Source: Mycolicibacterium goodii
Lineage (GTDB): Bacteria; Actinomycetota; Actinomycetes; Mycobacteriales; Mycobacteriaceae
NCBI RefSeq assembly: GCF_001187505.1
Contig: NZ_CP012150.1
Location: forward strand, 4,994,048 to 5,058,047
Length of the DNA stretch: 64,000 nucleotides
Reading direction: 5' to 3'
Shown: one piece after another, positions 8,157 through 16,785 of the stretch
Layout: each line of letters starts with the position of its first letter
Numbering within the stretch: position 1 is the stretch's first letter
Position numbers and translations under genes: made by a program
Notes under the pieces: model-generated
The model's input: only the letters and a program-made list of their open reading frames with translations
What the model was told of the DNA's origin: nothing
The model's database searches: none

Positions 8157-8726
8157 TCACGACCGGTGGGAGGCAAGCGCTCGCCGCATCTGGTGCCTGC
8201 CGCGGTGGAGCCGGGACATCACAGTGCCCTTGGGGATATCCATCAGCATGGACACCTCGCGGCACGACATGCCGACGATCGCCGTGTAGTACATCGTCAG
8301 GCGCAACGACTCCGGCAGATCCGAAAGCGCGGCAACCAATTCCGGATCCGACACCGTGCGCAGGGCCACATCCTCTGCCGACCACGTCTCGCCGGAGGCG
8401 CCGCGCGACGCGGTGTCGACATGCGTGTCGAGGAATTCACCCACGAGGGACTCCGAAGGTCGCCGCTTGGCCGCCCGGTATCGGCTGATCCAGGTGTTGC
8501 GCATGATGGCCAGCAGCCAGGGCATGAGTTGGTAGTTCTCGCCGAGGCGGTCGAACGCACGATAGGCGCGCAGCAGCGTTTCCTGCACCAGATCCTCGGC
8601 GTCGGAGTTATCCCGCGCGTATGCGTAGGCGCGTCGATGAAGGTCGGTCAGAAGCGGTTTCACCTCGTCGGCGAAGTCAGGGCGGCGCTCGTCACCGAGC
8701 GTGTCAGCGATCACTGTCGTGGTCAT
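8157..8726 (-). CDS. ECF RNA polymerase sigma factor, SigH/RpoE-like
   Basis: The 189-residue protein has sigma region 2 (RDNSDAEDLVQETLLRAYRA, then PWLLAIMRNTWI) and region 4 (LTMYYTAIVGMSCREVSMLM, then GTVMSRLHRGRHQMR). It is closest in feel to the SigH group, of which M. smegmatis is known to have several paralogues. ATG 8726 is chosen because GGAG lies seven bases upstream; the open frame runs 93 codons further without coding character. SigH-type factors are normally controlled by a zinc anti-sigma encoded next door (HxxxCxxC). None is visible on either side, so regulation must be in trans or transcriptional. Its target promoter cannot be inferred. Confidence 0.88.
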   Translation of the reverse strand: MTTTVIADTLGDERRPDFADEVKPLLTDLHRRAYAYARDNSDAEDLVQETLLRAYRAFDRLGENYQLMPWLLAIMRNTWISRYRAAKRRPSESLVGEFLDTHVDTASRGASGETWSAEDVALRTVSDPELVAALSDLPESLRLTMYYTAIVGMSCREVSMLMDIPKGTVMSRLHRGRHQMRRALASHRS

Positions 8727-9123
8727 GTCAACTCCATCGGGTTTCGTGTCCCAGCCAGACGCGGCACCCACAACGTTGTGCGTGCTGGTCACCTCAGGAC
8801 CAACGGATGTCTGCTTCTCGCCAGGCCGACTTGCGGTGGCGGTGCGGCGTGGATCGTTTCCTATGGGCGGACGACGATTCCGGCTGCGGCAACCATGTTC
8901 GACGAGCCGTTCCCGCAGTGCATGAAGATCCGATGGAGGTTGTGTGACGGTGTGTGGAGAACGACGCCGATGCCGGCGGGTGGCGTCGTCGGCCGCTGTC
9001 TGCATGACGCGTGATCCACGACGGCGTGAACCCGAGCCGCCGATCGGTCAGCCCGACGCCGGGGAGACCTTTCCCGGCATCTATCCCCGGCATCAGCTGA
9101 CTATGCCGCGTCCGGTTCGTGCA
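8727..9123. other. Intergenic region without a recognisable gene
   Basis: Open frames here have atypical Ser/Arg/Trp-rich composition and no ribosome sites. Only a loose inverted repeat CGACGCC / GGCGTCG (about 8962-8990) stands out. It holds the unseen promoters of the sigma factor. Confidence 0.5.
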
Positions 9124-9465
9124 TCACCCCGGCGGCGGCGTCGGTAGACCGGCCGCGTCCTTCAGCTCGTCGATCTTGGCCTCGATGCGCTCGAGGTCTT
9201 CGGCGTCCACGCGGAAGATCCAGTGCTTCGCGCCGAGCAACAGGATGGCCTGGAAGACCAGTTGCAGCCATTCGCTCTGCCAGTTCTCGAAGGTGCTGGC
9301 GAAAAACTCCGGCCAGTACTCCGACCACAGGAACGGTTGACCGTGTGCTTGTTGGGTGCTGGTGAAATCGGCCATCTGCGTGAAGAACTGCCCGATCCAC
9401 GATCCGGCGAACAGTATGAGCAACAGGTAGACCGCGCCCCACCTTCTGATGTGTGACACAGGCAT
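9124..9465 (-). CDS. Small conserved membrane protein (DUF6766-like)
   Basis: The 113-residue protein has two hydrophobic helices (about residues 10-30 and 66-82) separated by a conserved, Trp- and Phe-rich loop (QPFLWSEYWPEF, FENWQSEWLQLVFQ). It ends in a charged helix and PTPPPG. This repeated E/T-N-W-Q-S-E motif is characteristic of a family of uncharacterised actinobacterial and cyanobacterial membrane proteins. The start is ATG 9465. It stands alone, divergent from the dicarboxylate transporter. No function is known. Confidence 0.7.
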   Translation of the reverse strand: MPVSHIRRWGAVYLLLILFAGSWIGQFFTQMADFTSTQQAHGQPFLWSEYWPEFFASTFENWQSEWLQLVFQAILLLGAKHWIFRVDAEDLERIEAKIDELKDAAGLPTPPPG

Positions 9466-9611
9466 GGCGTACCCCGCGGTCCGGCACTTCGAACCAATTG
9501 ATCGGCCCCGCTGCGCAGGTCAGGTTTGTTCTCGGCGATCGCGGGAATGCCTTACTCATCGGTGTGACCGTCGCCACATCGGCGGTCCGAGTCGTGTCAC
9601 AGGGGCAGATC

Positions 9612-11216
9612 ATGACGACGCACAATCCGGTCAGCACAACCGACGTCGACAAAGCGCTTCTCGGCGGCGCCACGTATCGCAGCCTTGGCGAACAGCGCCT
9701 GACACCGGCAGAGGAACGGTTCGAGAAGTGGCGCCGAACCGTCGGACTGTTCCTCGCCCCTGCCATCGCGATCGTCTTCCTGCTCCTCCCCCTCGACATT
9801 CCGCCGCAGCAGCAGACTCTCGCCGGTGTGCTGCTCGGCGTGATCGTGCTGTGGGTGACCGAAGCGGTGCCGATACCGATCGGCGGGTTGCTGGGCGTGG
9901 CCGTCGTCGTCTTCCTCGGGGTGGCACCGGTCGATGATGTTCTCGCGCCGTTCGGGTCGTCGACGGTGTTCACCTTCATCGGCGCCTTCATCCTGGCGCA
10001 GGCGATGCTCAAACACGGTGTGGCACGACGTTTCGCCTTCCGCATCCTCGCGCTGCCCCGCGCAGGGTCCTCCACGACCGGTGTGATCCTCGCGTTCGGC
10101 GCAATCACCTGTCTGTTGTCGGCGTTCGTGTCGAACACGGCCACCGTCGCGATGTTGTTGCCGACGGCTCTCGGCATTCTCGGCGTGATCGCGAAACTGC
10201 TTCAGAAACAGGACAAGGTCGAGCCCGACTTCGATCCGCTGCGGTTGAAGGTCGGAGCGGCGCTGATGCTGATGCTGGCCTACGGGGCCAGTGTGGGCGG
10301 CCTGCTCACGCCGGTGGGCAGCCCGCCCAACCTGATCGGGCGCGGCCTGATCGAGGAGGCCACCGGCGAGCGCATCAGCTTCGCGCAGTGGACGCTGATG
10401 GCGGCGCCGATCTGTCTGGTGATGTTTCTCGTTCTCGCGGCCGTGCTGATCAGGCTGAACAAGCCGGAGCTCAAGCGGATCGAAGGCGTCGGCGACTACG
10501 TCGCGCGGGAACGCGCCGAGATGGGGAAACTGTCGCGCGCCGAGAAGAACACGCTCATCGCGTTCGGCGTCACGGTGTCGCTGTGGATCCTCCCCGGTAT
10601 CGTCGCGCTGGTTTTCGGCAACGAGTCCGACATCTACGGCACCATCAGCGACCGCCTTGACGAGGGGACCGTTGCGGTTTTCGGCGCGGCGCTGCTGTTC
10701 TTGCTCCCGACCGATTGGGACAACCGCGAATTCACGTTGCGCTGGAAGGACGCGGCCGCCATCGACTGGGGCACCATCGTCCTGTTCGGCACCGGGATCA
10801 TCTTCGGTTCCCTGCTGGCCGACACGGGGCTGGCCGAGACGATCGGCACCTCGGTGGCCGAGGCACTCGGCGTCAACAGCGTCGTCGCGATCACGATCTT
10901 CGCGGTGCTGTTGGCCATCGTGGTTTCCGAAACCACCAGCAACACAGCGTCTGCCGCGGTGGTGGTGCCGATCGTCATCCCGGTCGCGGTTGCCGCCGGG
11001 GTGAACCCGTTCGTGCCCGCCCTGGCCGCGACGTTCGCCGCGTCGTTCGGGTTCATGCTGCCGGTGTCGACGCCGCAGAACGCCATCGTCTACGGTTCGG
11101 GCGCGGTGCCCGTCACCACCATGATCCGCTCCGGCGTCGCCTTCGACATCGCGGGCGCTATCCTGATCATCGTGTTCCTGCCGCTGATGATCTCCGTTGT
11201 CGGACTGGGAGCCTGA
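9612..11216 (+). CDS. DASS/SLC13-family dicarboxylate transporter
   Basis: The 534-residue inner membrane protein has about twelve to fourteen helices. It shows the two Ser-Asn-Thr signatures of divalent anion:sodium symporters: SNTATVAMLLPTA in the first half and SETTSNTASAAVVVP in the second, both parts of the sodium and carboxylate site. GSPPNLIG is also typical. ATG 9612 is chosen, with AGGGGC eight bases upstream; the open frame begins earlier without support. The stop overlaps the start of the tartrate/D-malate dehydrogenase (ATGA), so the two are translationally coupled. The likely substrate is a C4 dicarboxylate such as malate or tartrate, inferred from that coupling. Confidence 0.9.
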   Translation: MTTHNPVSTTDVDKALLGGATYRSLGEQRLTPAEERFEKWRRTVGLFLAPAIAIVFLLLPLDIPPQQQTLAGVLLGVIVLWVTEAVPIPIGGLLGVAVVVFLGVAPVDDVLAPFGSSTVFTFIGAFILAQAMLKHGVARRFAFRILALPRAGSSTTGVILAFGAITCLLSAFVSNTATVAMLLPTALGILGVIAKLLQKQDKVEPDFDPLRLKVGAALMLMLAYGASVGGLLTPVGSPPNLIGRGLIEEATGERISFAQWTLMAAPICLVMFLVLAAVLIRLNKPELKRIEGVGDYVARERAEMGKLSRAEKNTLIAFGVTVSLWILPGIVALVFGNESDIYGTISDRLDEGTVAVFGAALLFLLPTDWDNREFTLRWKDAAAIDWGTIVLFGTGIIFGSLLADTGLAETIGTSVAEALGVNSVVAITIFAVLLAIVVSETTSNTASAAVVVPIVIPVAVAAGVNPFVPALAATFAASFGFMLPVSTPQNAIVYGSGAVPVTTMIRSGVAFDIAGAILIIVFLPLMISVVGLGA

Positions 11217-12268
11217 TGTCCGGGCAGCGAGTTGCGGTGATCCCGGGTGACGGGATCGGTACCGAGGTGATCGCGTCGGCTCGGGCGGTGATCGACGCGG
11301 TGAGCACACGACACGGAATCGAGTTCGGCTACACCGAGTTCGACTGGTCGTGTGAGCGCTACACGCGGACCGGGACGATGATGCCCGACGACGGGATCGA
11401 CACACTGCGTGACTTCGACGCCATCCTGCTCGGCGCGGTCGGCTGGCCCGGCGTTCCCGATCACGTGTCGTTGTGGGGACTTCTGATCCCGATCCGGCGC
11501 GCTTTCCGCCAGTACGTCAATCTGCGGCCGATCAGGACCTTCGAGGGCGTCGCGAGTCCGCTTCGCAGCGCCGAGAACGTCGACTTCGTGGTGGTGCGGG
11601 AGAACGTCGAGGGCGAGTACAGCGAAATCGGTGGTCGGCTCAATCGCGGTTTCCCGGACGAGATGACGGTGCAGGAATCGGTGTTCACGCGCGCGGGGGT
11701 CAGTCGGATCGCCGATTTCGCGCTCGAGTTGGCCGAGACGCGCCGCGGATATGTCACGTCGGCGACCAAGTCGAACGGCATCATCCACACGTTGCCGTTC
11801 TGGGACGAGGTGGTCGCCGAGCGGGCCGCACTGCACCCCGATGTGCGCATCGACAGCGAACACATCGACGCTCTCGCAGCCAAATTCGTGCTGCAACCCG
11901 AGCGGTTCGACGTCGTGGTCGGGTCAAACCTGTTCGGCGACATCCTTTCTGACCTGGCGGCCGCCGTGGCGGGATCGATCGGCATCGCGCCTTCGGCGAA
12001 CCTCGACCCGACCCGGCAATATCCGTCGATGTTCGAACCGGTACACGGATCGGCTCCGGATATCGCGGGCAGGAACATCGCGAACCCCGTCGGTGCGGTG
12101 TGGTCGGCTGCCATGATGCTCGACCACCTCGGCCACCCCGCCGCGGCCGCCGACGTCATGGAGGCCATCGCCGTCACCCTCGCCGATCCGGACACGCGCA
12201 CCGCCGACCTTGGCGGTGGCGCGGACACGACGGAGGTCACCGCCGCCCTGGTCCGGCAGTTGAGTTGA
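11216..12268 (+). CDS. Tartrate/D-malate dehydrogenase (beta-decarboxylating family)
   Basis: This 350-residue member of the isocitrate/isopropylmalate dehydrogenase family starts with IPGDGIGTEV and carries the metal/substrate site SNLFGDILSDLAAA and the cofactor loop EPVHGSAPDIAG. The pattern LRPIRTFEGVASPLR and VVRENVEGEYSEIGGR matches the TtuC/DmlA group, which oxidises and decarboxylates D-malate, tartrate or 3-isopropylmalate to 2-oxo products, using NAD and a divalent metal. The tight coupling to a dicarboxylate importer favours tartrate or D-malate use over leucine synthesis. A GC-rich palindrome at 12343-12359 follows and may end the transcript. Confidence 0.88.
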   Translation: MSGQRVAVIPGDGIGTEVIASARAVIDAVSTRHGIEFGYTEFDWSCERYTRTGTMMPDDGIDTLRDFDAILLGAVGWPGVPDHVSLWGLLIPIRRAFRQYVNLRPIRTFEGVASPLRSAENVDFVVVRENVEGEYSEIGGRLNRGFPDEMTVQESVFTRAGVSRIADFALELAETRRGYVTSATKSNGIIHTLPFWDEVVAERAALHPDVRIDSEHIDALAAKFVLQPERFDVVVGSNLFGDILSDLAAAVAGSIGIAPSANLDPTRQYPSMFEPVHGSAPDIAGRNIANPVGAVWSAAMMLDHLGHPAAAADVMEAIAVTLADPDTRTADLGGGADTTEVTAALVRQLS

Positions 12269-12342
12269 CCGCTGCGCCCGGCGGGATGTCGCGTCAGGCG
12301 GTCCGTACCCGGGGAGCAAGCGGGTTCAGGGGTGCAGGCACG

Positions 12343-12359
12343 GCACCCGCGGCGGGTGC
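12343..12359 (+). terminator. Palindromic hairpin after the dehydrogenase
   Basis: GCACCCGC and GCGGGTGC flank a single G, giving a stable stem with a small loop about 75 bases after the stop. There is no U tract. It lies between convergent genes, so it could serve both directions. Confidence 0.35.
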
Positions 12360-12526
12360 GATCCTCGACCCGGTCGTCCCGAATTCACCGCATCCATCTC
12401 ATCTCCGGCCTTGTTGGTGGAGCAGCAGTACCCTCCCCGAGGTCAGGTCGAACATCGACGACAATGCGGACCCCGATAGCCCAAAACTCGTTGTGGGGCA
12501 ATGCGGCGAGCCGAGTTCGCGAGGCC

Positions 12527-13174
12527 TCAAGACGGGAAGTAGATCACCTGGTTGCAGAACAGGGCGCGCGGCCTGCTGATGTAGTTCGCCGCGGCGACCA
12601 CCGCGACCCAGGTCTGGACATCGTCGTCGCCGTACTCCTCCCGCACCAACACCTCGAGCGTTTCCCCCGCGACACTGCGACGACGGTTGAGGCGCGGCAC
12701 GACGACCACCGTGCCCGGCCGCGGATCGGTGAACAAATCCACGTGATTGGCGTTGGCGATCACGACAGCCAGTGCGGCGTCTCCGTAACACCGTTGAGCC
12801 AGCACAAGAAGGCTCTCACCTTCGACGACCGTGTGATGGCCCATGTCGATCAGGTCCGGCATGAGCAGCCACGCGCCGCGGTGAATCTGCCGCTGTGCCA
12901 CACCGTTGACCACCTCCCAGATCAGCTGGACGGCTCGGTCTTCGGTGCCGTAGTAGCGCTCGGTGATCCGAGTACGGGCCGCCGTCGTGTCCTCGGTGGT
13001 GAACAGATGCCGGTATGTCACGTAGGGAACGAGGATCTCCTCTCCGACCATGACCAGATCCGGGTTGGTGACGTGGTTCTGCCGTGCGATGACCGGGAAC
13101 AGGCCGCCGTCGCCGTACTCCCGTTGCGCGATGCCGAACAACGTGTCCGCAGGTGCGACCGTGTAGCGCTTCAT
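12527..13174 (-). CDS. Cytosolic protein of tandem LysM-like repeats
   Basis: The 215-residue protein is almost entirely LysM-like repeats. Clear units begin at YTVAPADTLFGIAQREYGD and HTVVEGESLLVLAQRCYGD, and a third at VAGETLEVLVREEYGD. A weaker unit between the first two contains ITERYYGT. ATG 13174 has GGAAGGA about ten bases upstream. There is no signal peptide or membrane segment, so it should remain in the cytoplasm, unlike peptidoglycan-binding LysM proteins. Multi-LysM proteins without export signals occur as baseplate or hub adaptors of phage tails and injection systems, but no such genes are nearby. The function is unknown. Confidence 0.75.
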   Translation of the reverse strand: MKRYTVAPADTLFGIAQREYGDGGLFPVIARQNHVTNPDLVMVGEEILVPYVTYRHLFTTEDTTAARTRITERYYGTEDRAVQLIWEVVNGVAQRQIHRGAWLLMPDLIDMGHHTVVEGESLLVLAQRCYGDAALAVVIANANHVDLFTDPRPGTVVVVPRLNRRRSVAGETLEVLVREEYGDDDVQTWVAVVAAANYISRPRALFCNQVIYFPS

Positions 13175-13374
13175 CAGGTGCGTCCTTCCCGTGTGCACAA
13201 CAGTGTCAGACCACCGGGTCGCTGCGGAGCGCGTAGTGCATTACCCGATTCAGCATGGCTTTTCATGTCAGCTTCACGCCCTTTCACCTGCTCGACCGGC
13301 CTATGCAGGTGCAGCGCCGACTGGCAAGATGAGGGCGCCGCACCCGGCACGGCCACTACGCATCGGAGGCGCAC

Positions 13375-14223
13375 ATGGATTCCTACCGCCGCGGCAACCT
13401 CGTCTTCGAGGTCAGCGACGCGGGTCCACCGGACGGCCCGACAGTGATACTGCTGCACGGCTTTCCGCAACGGAACGACAGCTGGGAACCCATCGTCGCC
13501 AGGCTCACCGCGCAAGGCTTCCGGTGTCTCGCACCGAATCAGCGCGGCTACTCCCCCGGTGCCCGCCCGCTGCGCCGGCGCGACTACCGCGTATCCCAAC
13601 TCGTCGAGGACGTGGTCGCACTCATCGACGCCAGCGGAGCGGACCGGGTTCATCTCGTCGGGCACGACTGGGGAGCGGCGGTGGCGTGGGGTGTTGCGTC
13701 ATACGTGCCTGCGCGGCTGGCCACGTTGTCGGCGCTGTCGGTGCCGCACCCGCAGGCCTTCCTGCGGTCGATGCGGACCAGCCGCCAAGGCCTGGCGTCC
13801 TGGTACATGTACCTCAATCAGTTGCCCCGACTGCCCGAGCGGCTCATGCTCGGCCGAGACGGGAGTGCCGCGCGGATGGTGAAAACCCTGCAGCGCACCG
13901 GGCAGAGCCGCGCCGTCGCCGAACGCGACGCTCGCGCCATGGCCGAACCGGGCGCGCTCACCGCCGCGCTGAACTGGTACCGGGCGATGTTCCTGTCGAC
14001 GTCGGACCGCCGCGCGAAACATCAGATCACGGTGCCGACGCTGTATGCGTGGAGTGACCGCGATGTCGCGATCACCGAGAAGCCGGCGCGGGAGACCGCG
14101 AACTATGTTGCGGGGCCTTACCGATTCGAAATCGTTCGCGGTGCGTCACACTGGCTGCCCGACGAGAGGGCAGACGAGATCGCCGATCTGCTGCTGGAGT
14201 GGTTTGCCGCGCATCCGGCGTGA
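13375..14223 (+). CDS. Alpha/beta hydrolase, epoxide hydrolase-like
   Basis: The 282-residue alpha/beta hydrolase has the oxyanion motif HGFPQ, the nucleophile elbow GHDWG (Asp nucleophile, about residue 98), NQRGYSPG and a C-terminal catalytic His in RGASHWLPDE. A D-x-D in YAWSDRDVAI probably supplies the acid. Asp rather than Ser as nucleophile, with the cap-domain region in between, is typical of epoxide hydrolases and haloalkane dehalogenases. ATG 13375 is preceded by GGAGG at eight bases. A methyltransferase follows after 16 bases, so the two are likely co-transcribed. The substrate is unknown. Confidence 0.88.
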   Translation: MDSYRRGNLVFEVSDAGPPDGPTVILLHGFPQRNDSWEPIVARLTAQGFRCLAPNQRGYSPGARPLRRRDYRVSQLVEDVVALIDASGADRVHLVGHDWGAAVAWGVASYVPARLATLSALSVPHPQAFLRSMRTSRQGLASWYMYLNQLPRLPERLMLGRDGSAARMVKTLQRTGQSRAVAERDARAMAEPGALTAALNWYRAMFLSTSDRRAKHQITVPTLYAWSDRDVAITEKPARETANYVAGPYRFEIVRGASHWLPDERADEIADLLLEWFAAHPA

Positions 14224-14239
14224 CCGGCACACTCGGGCG

Positions 14240-14983
14240 GTGCCCGATACGGTAGGCCCACATCCCCAGTACGACACATTCGCCGACGAATTCCTCGACC
14301 ACGCTCGAGACGGCTTCTACAACGCCCACTACGACAGGCCGGCGTGCCTGGCGCTGATCGGCGATGTCGCCGGCCGCACGGTTCTCGACGCCGCGTGCGG
14401 GCCAGGGCTGTACGCGGAAGAACTGGTGGCGCGCGGCGCGTCGGTGATCGGGCTCGACCACAGTCCACGAATGGTCGAGTTGGCCGGCAAACGTGTGCCT
14501 GCCGGCGATTTTCGGGTGCATGACCTCGGTGAACCCCTGCACTGGCAGCTGGAGGACTCGGTTGACGTTGTGCTGCTCGCACTCGCACTCGAATACGTCG
14601 ATGACCGCATCTCGATGCTGCGTGAATTCCGCCGCGTCCTGCGCCCCGACGGTGCGCTCGTCCTGTCCCGACTTCATCCCACCGGGGATTGGTTGCGCCA
14701 CGGCGGAAACTACTTCGAGTCCAGGGTCATCGAGGAGACGTGGAACAGGGGCTGGAACGTGCGGTACTGGCTGACGCCGTTGGAGCGCACCTGCTCGGAG
14801 TTGCGCGACGCCGGGTTCCTCATCGAGGAACTGCGTGAACCTCGGCCCACGCTCGAGGCGGCACGCCTCGACCCTGAGGCCTACCGGCGTCTCGCGTCCA
14901 CACCGGAGGGATTCATGACCATCCGGGCCGTGCCCGATTTCCGTTCGCGCCGGCCGGCGGTCGGGTCACCGCGCCGGCCCTGA
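14240..14983 (+). CDS. Class I SAM-dependent methyltransferase
   Basis: This 247-residue Rossmann-fold methyltransferase shows motif I as VLDAACGPGLYAEEL, motif II GLDHSPRMVELA, and a post-I/IV region VDVVLLALALEYVDD followed by FRRVLRPDGALVLS. These are typical of the small-molecule (UbiE/Tam-like) class. GTG 14240 is chosen, as the first start after the upstream hydrolase stop that keeps the conserved YDTFADEFLD start; the ribosome site is weak. The C-terminal DPEAYRRLASTPEGFM segment suggests a complete protein. Nothing in the sequence identifies the methyl acceptor. Confidence 0.87.
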   Translation: MPDTVGPHPQYDTFADEFLDHARDGFYNAHYDRPACLALIGDVAGRTVLDAACGPGLYAEELVARGASVIGLDHSPRMVELAGKRVPAGDFRVHDLGEPLHWQLEDSVDVVLLALALEYVDDRISMLREFRRVLRPDGALVLSRLHPTGDWLRHGGNYFESRVIEETWNRGWNVRYWLTPLERTCSELRDAGFLIEELREPRPTLEAARLDPEAYRRLASTPEGFMTIRAVPDFRSRRPAVGSPRRP

Positions 14984-15056
14984 CCACCCTTCGGCCCCAC
15001 GGTGGCGGGGGTCCATAATCGATAAACACGAAGATGAGCTAACGATCGGAGCGGGT

Positions 15057-16535
15057 GTGGGCGAGGCCGTGAGTGCGACCGACCGGAGTCGGTCCGCCCG
15101 GGCCACCCGCGCCAGACGACGCCCACCCGCCGTGCTGATCGGCGGACTGAGCTTCGTGGTGCTCACGGTCGCGGTGCTGCAGACCGCCGTGGTGCCGGTG
15201 CTCGGGGTGATCGCTTCGCAGCTGCACGCCTCGCCGGTCGCCGTCAGCTGGGCCGTGACCGCCAACCTGCTCGCCGCCGCGGCGGCGACACCGCTCATCG
15301 GTCGCCTCGCCGACCTCTACAGCAAGAAGCTCGTGTTGCTGACGGTTCTGGTGGTCGTCCTGGCGGGCTCGGTGCTCGCCGCCGCGACCTCCTCGATCCC
15401 CCTGTTGATCGTGGGCCGCATTTTGCAGGGCGCCTCCTACGCCCTCTACCCCATCTGCATCGCGATCCTGCGCGAGGAACTCGCCGAGGAACGACTCGTG
15501 GGCGCCATGGCCGTGCTCTCGGGCACGCTGGGCTTCGGCGGCGGGGTCGGTCTCGTGGTCACCGGACTGTTGATGTCCGGTGATGCGGGCTATCACCGGG
15601 TCTTCTGGCTCACCACCGCGTTCACCGCCGTCGTCATCGTCGTCGCGGCGGTCGCGATCCCGGCGCGCAGACCCACCCGGGACGGGTCGATCGACTGGCT
15701 CGGCGCCGTGGGCCTGGCGGGTGGCCTGTCCGCGGTGCTCCTCGCGATCACCCAGGGCAACGCGTGGGGCTGGGCTTCGCCCGCGGCCATCGGTGTCCTG
15801 GCCGGCGGTACGGCACTGCTCGTGGGTTGGTGGTTCTGGGAGCGCCGCATCACCCACCCGCTGGTGTCGACCCGCATGCTCGCCAAGCGTCCGATCCTGC
15901 TGACCAACCTCGCAACGATCTTCGTGGGCATGGGACTGTACTTCGCGTTCCTCGGACTGACCCAGTTCGTGCAGATGCCCCGGGAAGCCGCAGGCTACGG
16001 ATTCGGCGCGACCGTTCTGCAGGCGAGCATGTACTTCCTGCTGCCCGGCGCGATGGCCGGGTTCCTCGTCGCCCTCGTCAGTGGACGGTTCATCGACCGC
16101 TTCGGGGCCCGCAAGGTGCTCATGATCGGCGCGCTGGCGGGTATCGCCGGCTTCGTCATGCTGGCGCTCGCCCATCACCGGGCGTGGCAGGTGATCGTGG
16201 CCGGCGTGCTGGCCAACGCCTACATCAGCCTGGGTTACGGGGCCTTGCCTGCCCTGGTCGTCAGCGAGGTCGACGCGACGGAGACCGGAGTGGCGACGAG
16301 CATGAACGCCATCGCCCGCACCATCGGCAGTTCGACCGCGGCAGCAATCGTCGCCGTCCTGCTCGGACACAGCACGATCCCCGGGGAGTCGAGCTTCGTG
16401 ACGATCTTCGTCGCCGGAGCCGTGACCGCAGCGCTGGCGATGGCTCTCATCGCGATATCCCGGGTTCCGGACCGGCACCGCGAATCGAAGCAGAACCTGG
16501 CCGAAAGCCGCGCCATGAACCACGAGTGGGGCTGA
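15057..16535 (+). CDS. MFS transporter, DHA2-like exporter
   Basis: The 492-residue protein has about fourteen hydrophobic helices. It carries the MFS motif A variant GRLADLYSKK between helices 2 and 3, and a weaker copy GRFIDRFGARK in the second half. Motif C-like GTLGFGGGVGLVV marks helix 5. These features point to a proton-coupled drug:H+ antiporter of the DHA2 type. GTG 15057 has GGAGC eight bases upstream, and CATAAT near 15013 could be a -10 element. The gene appears monocistronic; the next operon starts 250 bases on. The substrate is unknown. Confidence 0.88.
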   Translation: MGEAVSATDRSRSARATRARRRPPAVLIGGLSFVVLTVAVLQTAVVPVLGVIASQLHASPVAVSWAVTANLLAAAAATPLIGRLADLYSKKLVLLTVLVVVLAGSVLAAATSSIPLLIVGRILQGASYALYPICIAILREELAEERLVGAMAVLSGTLGFGGGVGLVVTGLLMSGDAGYHRVFWLTTAFTAVVIVVAAVAIPARRPTRDGSIDWLGAVGLAGGLSAVLLAITQGNAWGWASPAAIGVLAGGTALLVGWWFWERRITHPLVSTRMLAKRPILLTNLATIFVGMGLYFAFLGLTQFVQMPREAAGYGFGATVLQASMYFLLPGAMAGFLVALVSGRFIDRFGARKVLMIGALAGIAGFVMLALAHHRAWQVIVAGVLANAYISLGYGALPALVVSEVDATETGVATSMNAIARTIGSSTAAAIVAVLLGHSTIPGESSFVTIFVAGAVTAALAMALIAISRVPDRHRESKQNLAESRAMNHEWG

Positions 16536-16618
16536 CCTACTCAGCGGTTTGGGTCACTTCTGGCAACGTCGGCTGGGAAACTTGTCGCACGCCGCAACAT
16601 CATGTCGCCCCGAAATCC

Positions 16619-16635
16619 GCAGGAGGCCCTCCTGC
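16619..16635. terminator. Palindromic hairpin between the MFS gene and the polyamine operon
   Basis: GCAGGAGG and CCTCCTGC surround one base, giving a strong local stem 84 bases after the MFS stop. There is no U tract. The 16640-16780 stretch downstream is AT-rich (TTGTAAAAATGTTAAAT) and probably holds the promoter of the transporter operon. Confidence 0.35.
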
Positions 16636-16785
16636 CGTGGATCTTGACGTCTGTCGCAGCGGATTCGTGTGCTTGAAACCCTGCAAAACGAAGGAATCCA
16701 TTGTAAAAATGTTAAATCGTTGCGGAATCGCTTGCGAACGTCGGCTGAATCCGCGAAGGTTTACCCACAGCCACTCCGGCTGCAC

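Noticed and set aside
9597..11405. 602-codon minus-strand frame opposite the dicarboxylate transporter
   Set aside because: Composed of Arg/Asp/His/Gln repeats with no motifs; it is the complement of hydrophobic codons.
12527..13174. Phage tail or injection system suggested by the LysM protein
   Set aside because: No tube, sheath, baseplate or tape-measure gene is within the window; the gene stands alone.
15039..16523. Long minus-strand frame opposite the MFS gene
   Set aside because: Same shadow composition; the plus strand shows MFS motif A and transmembrane periodicity.
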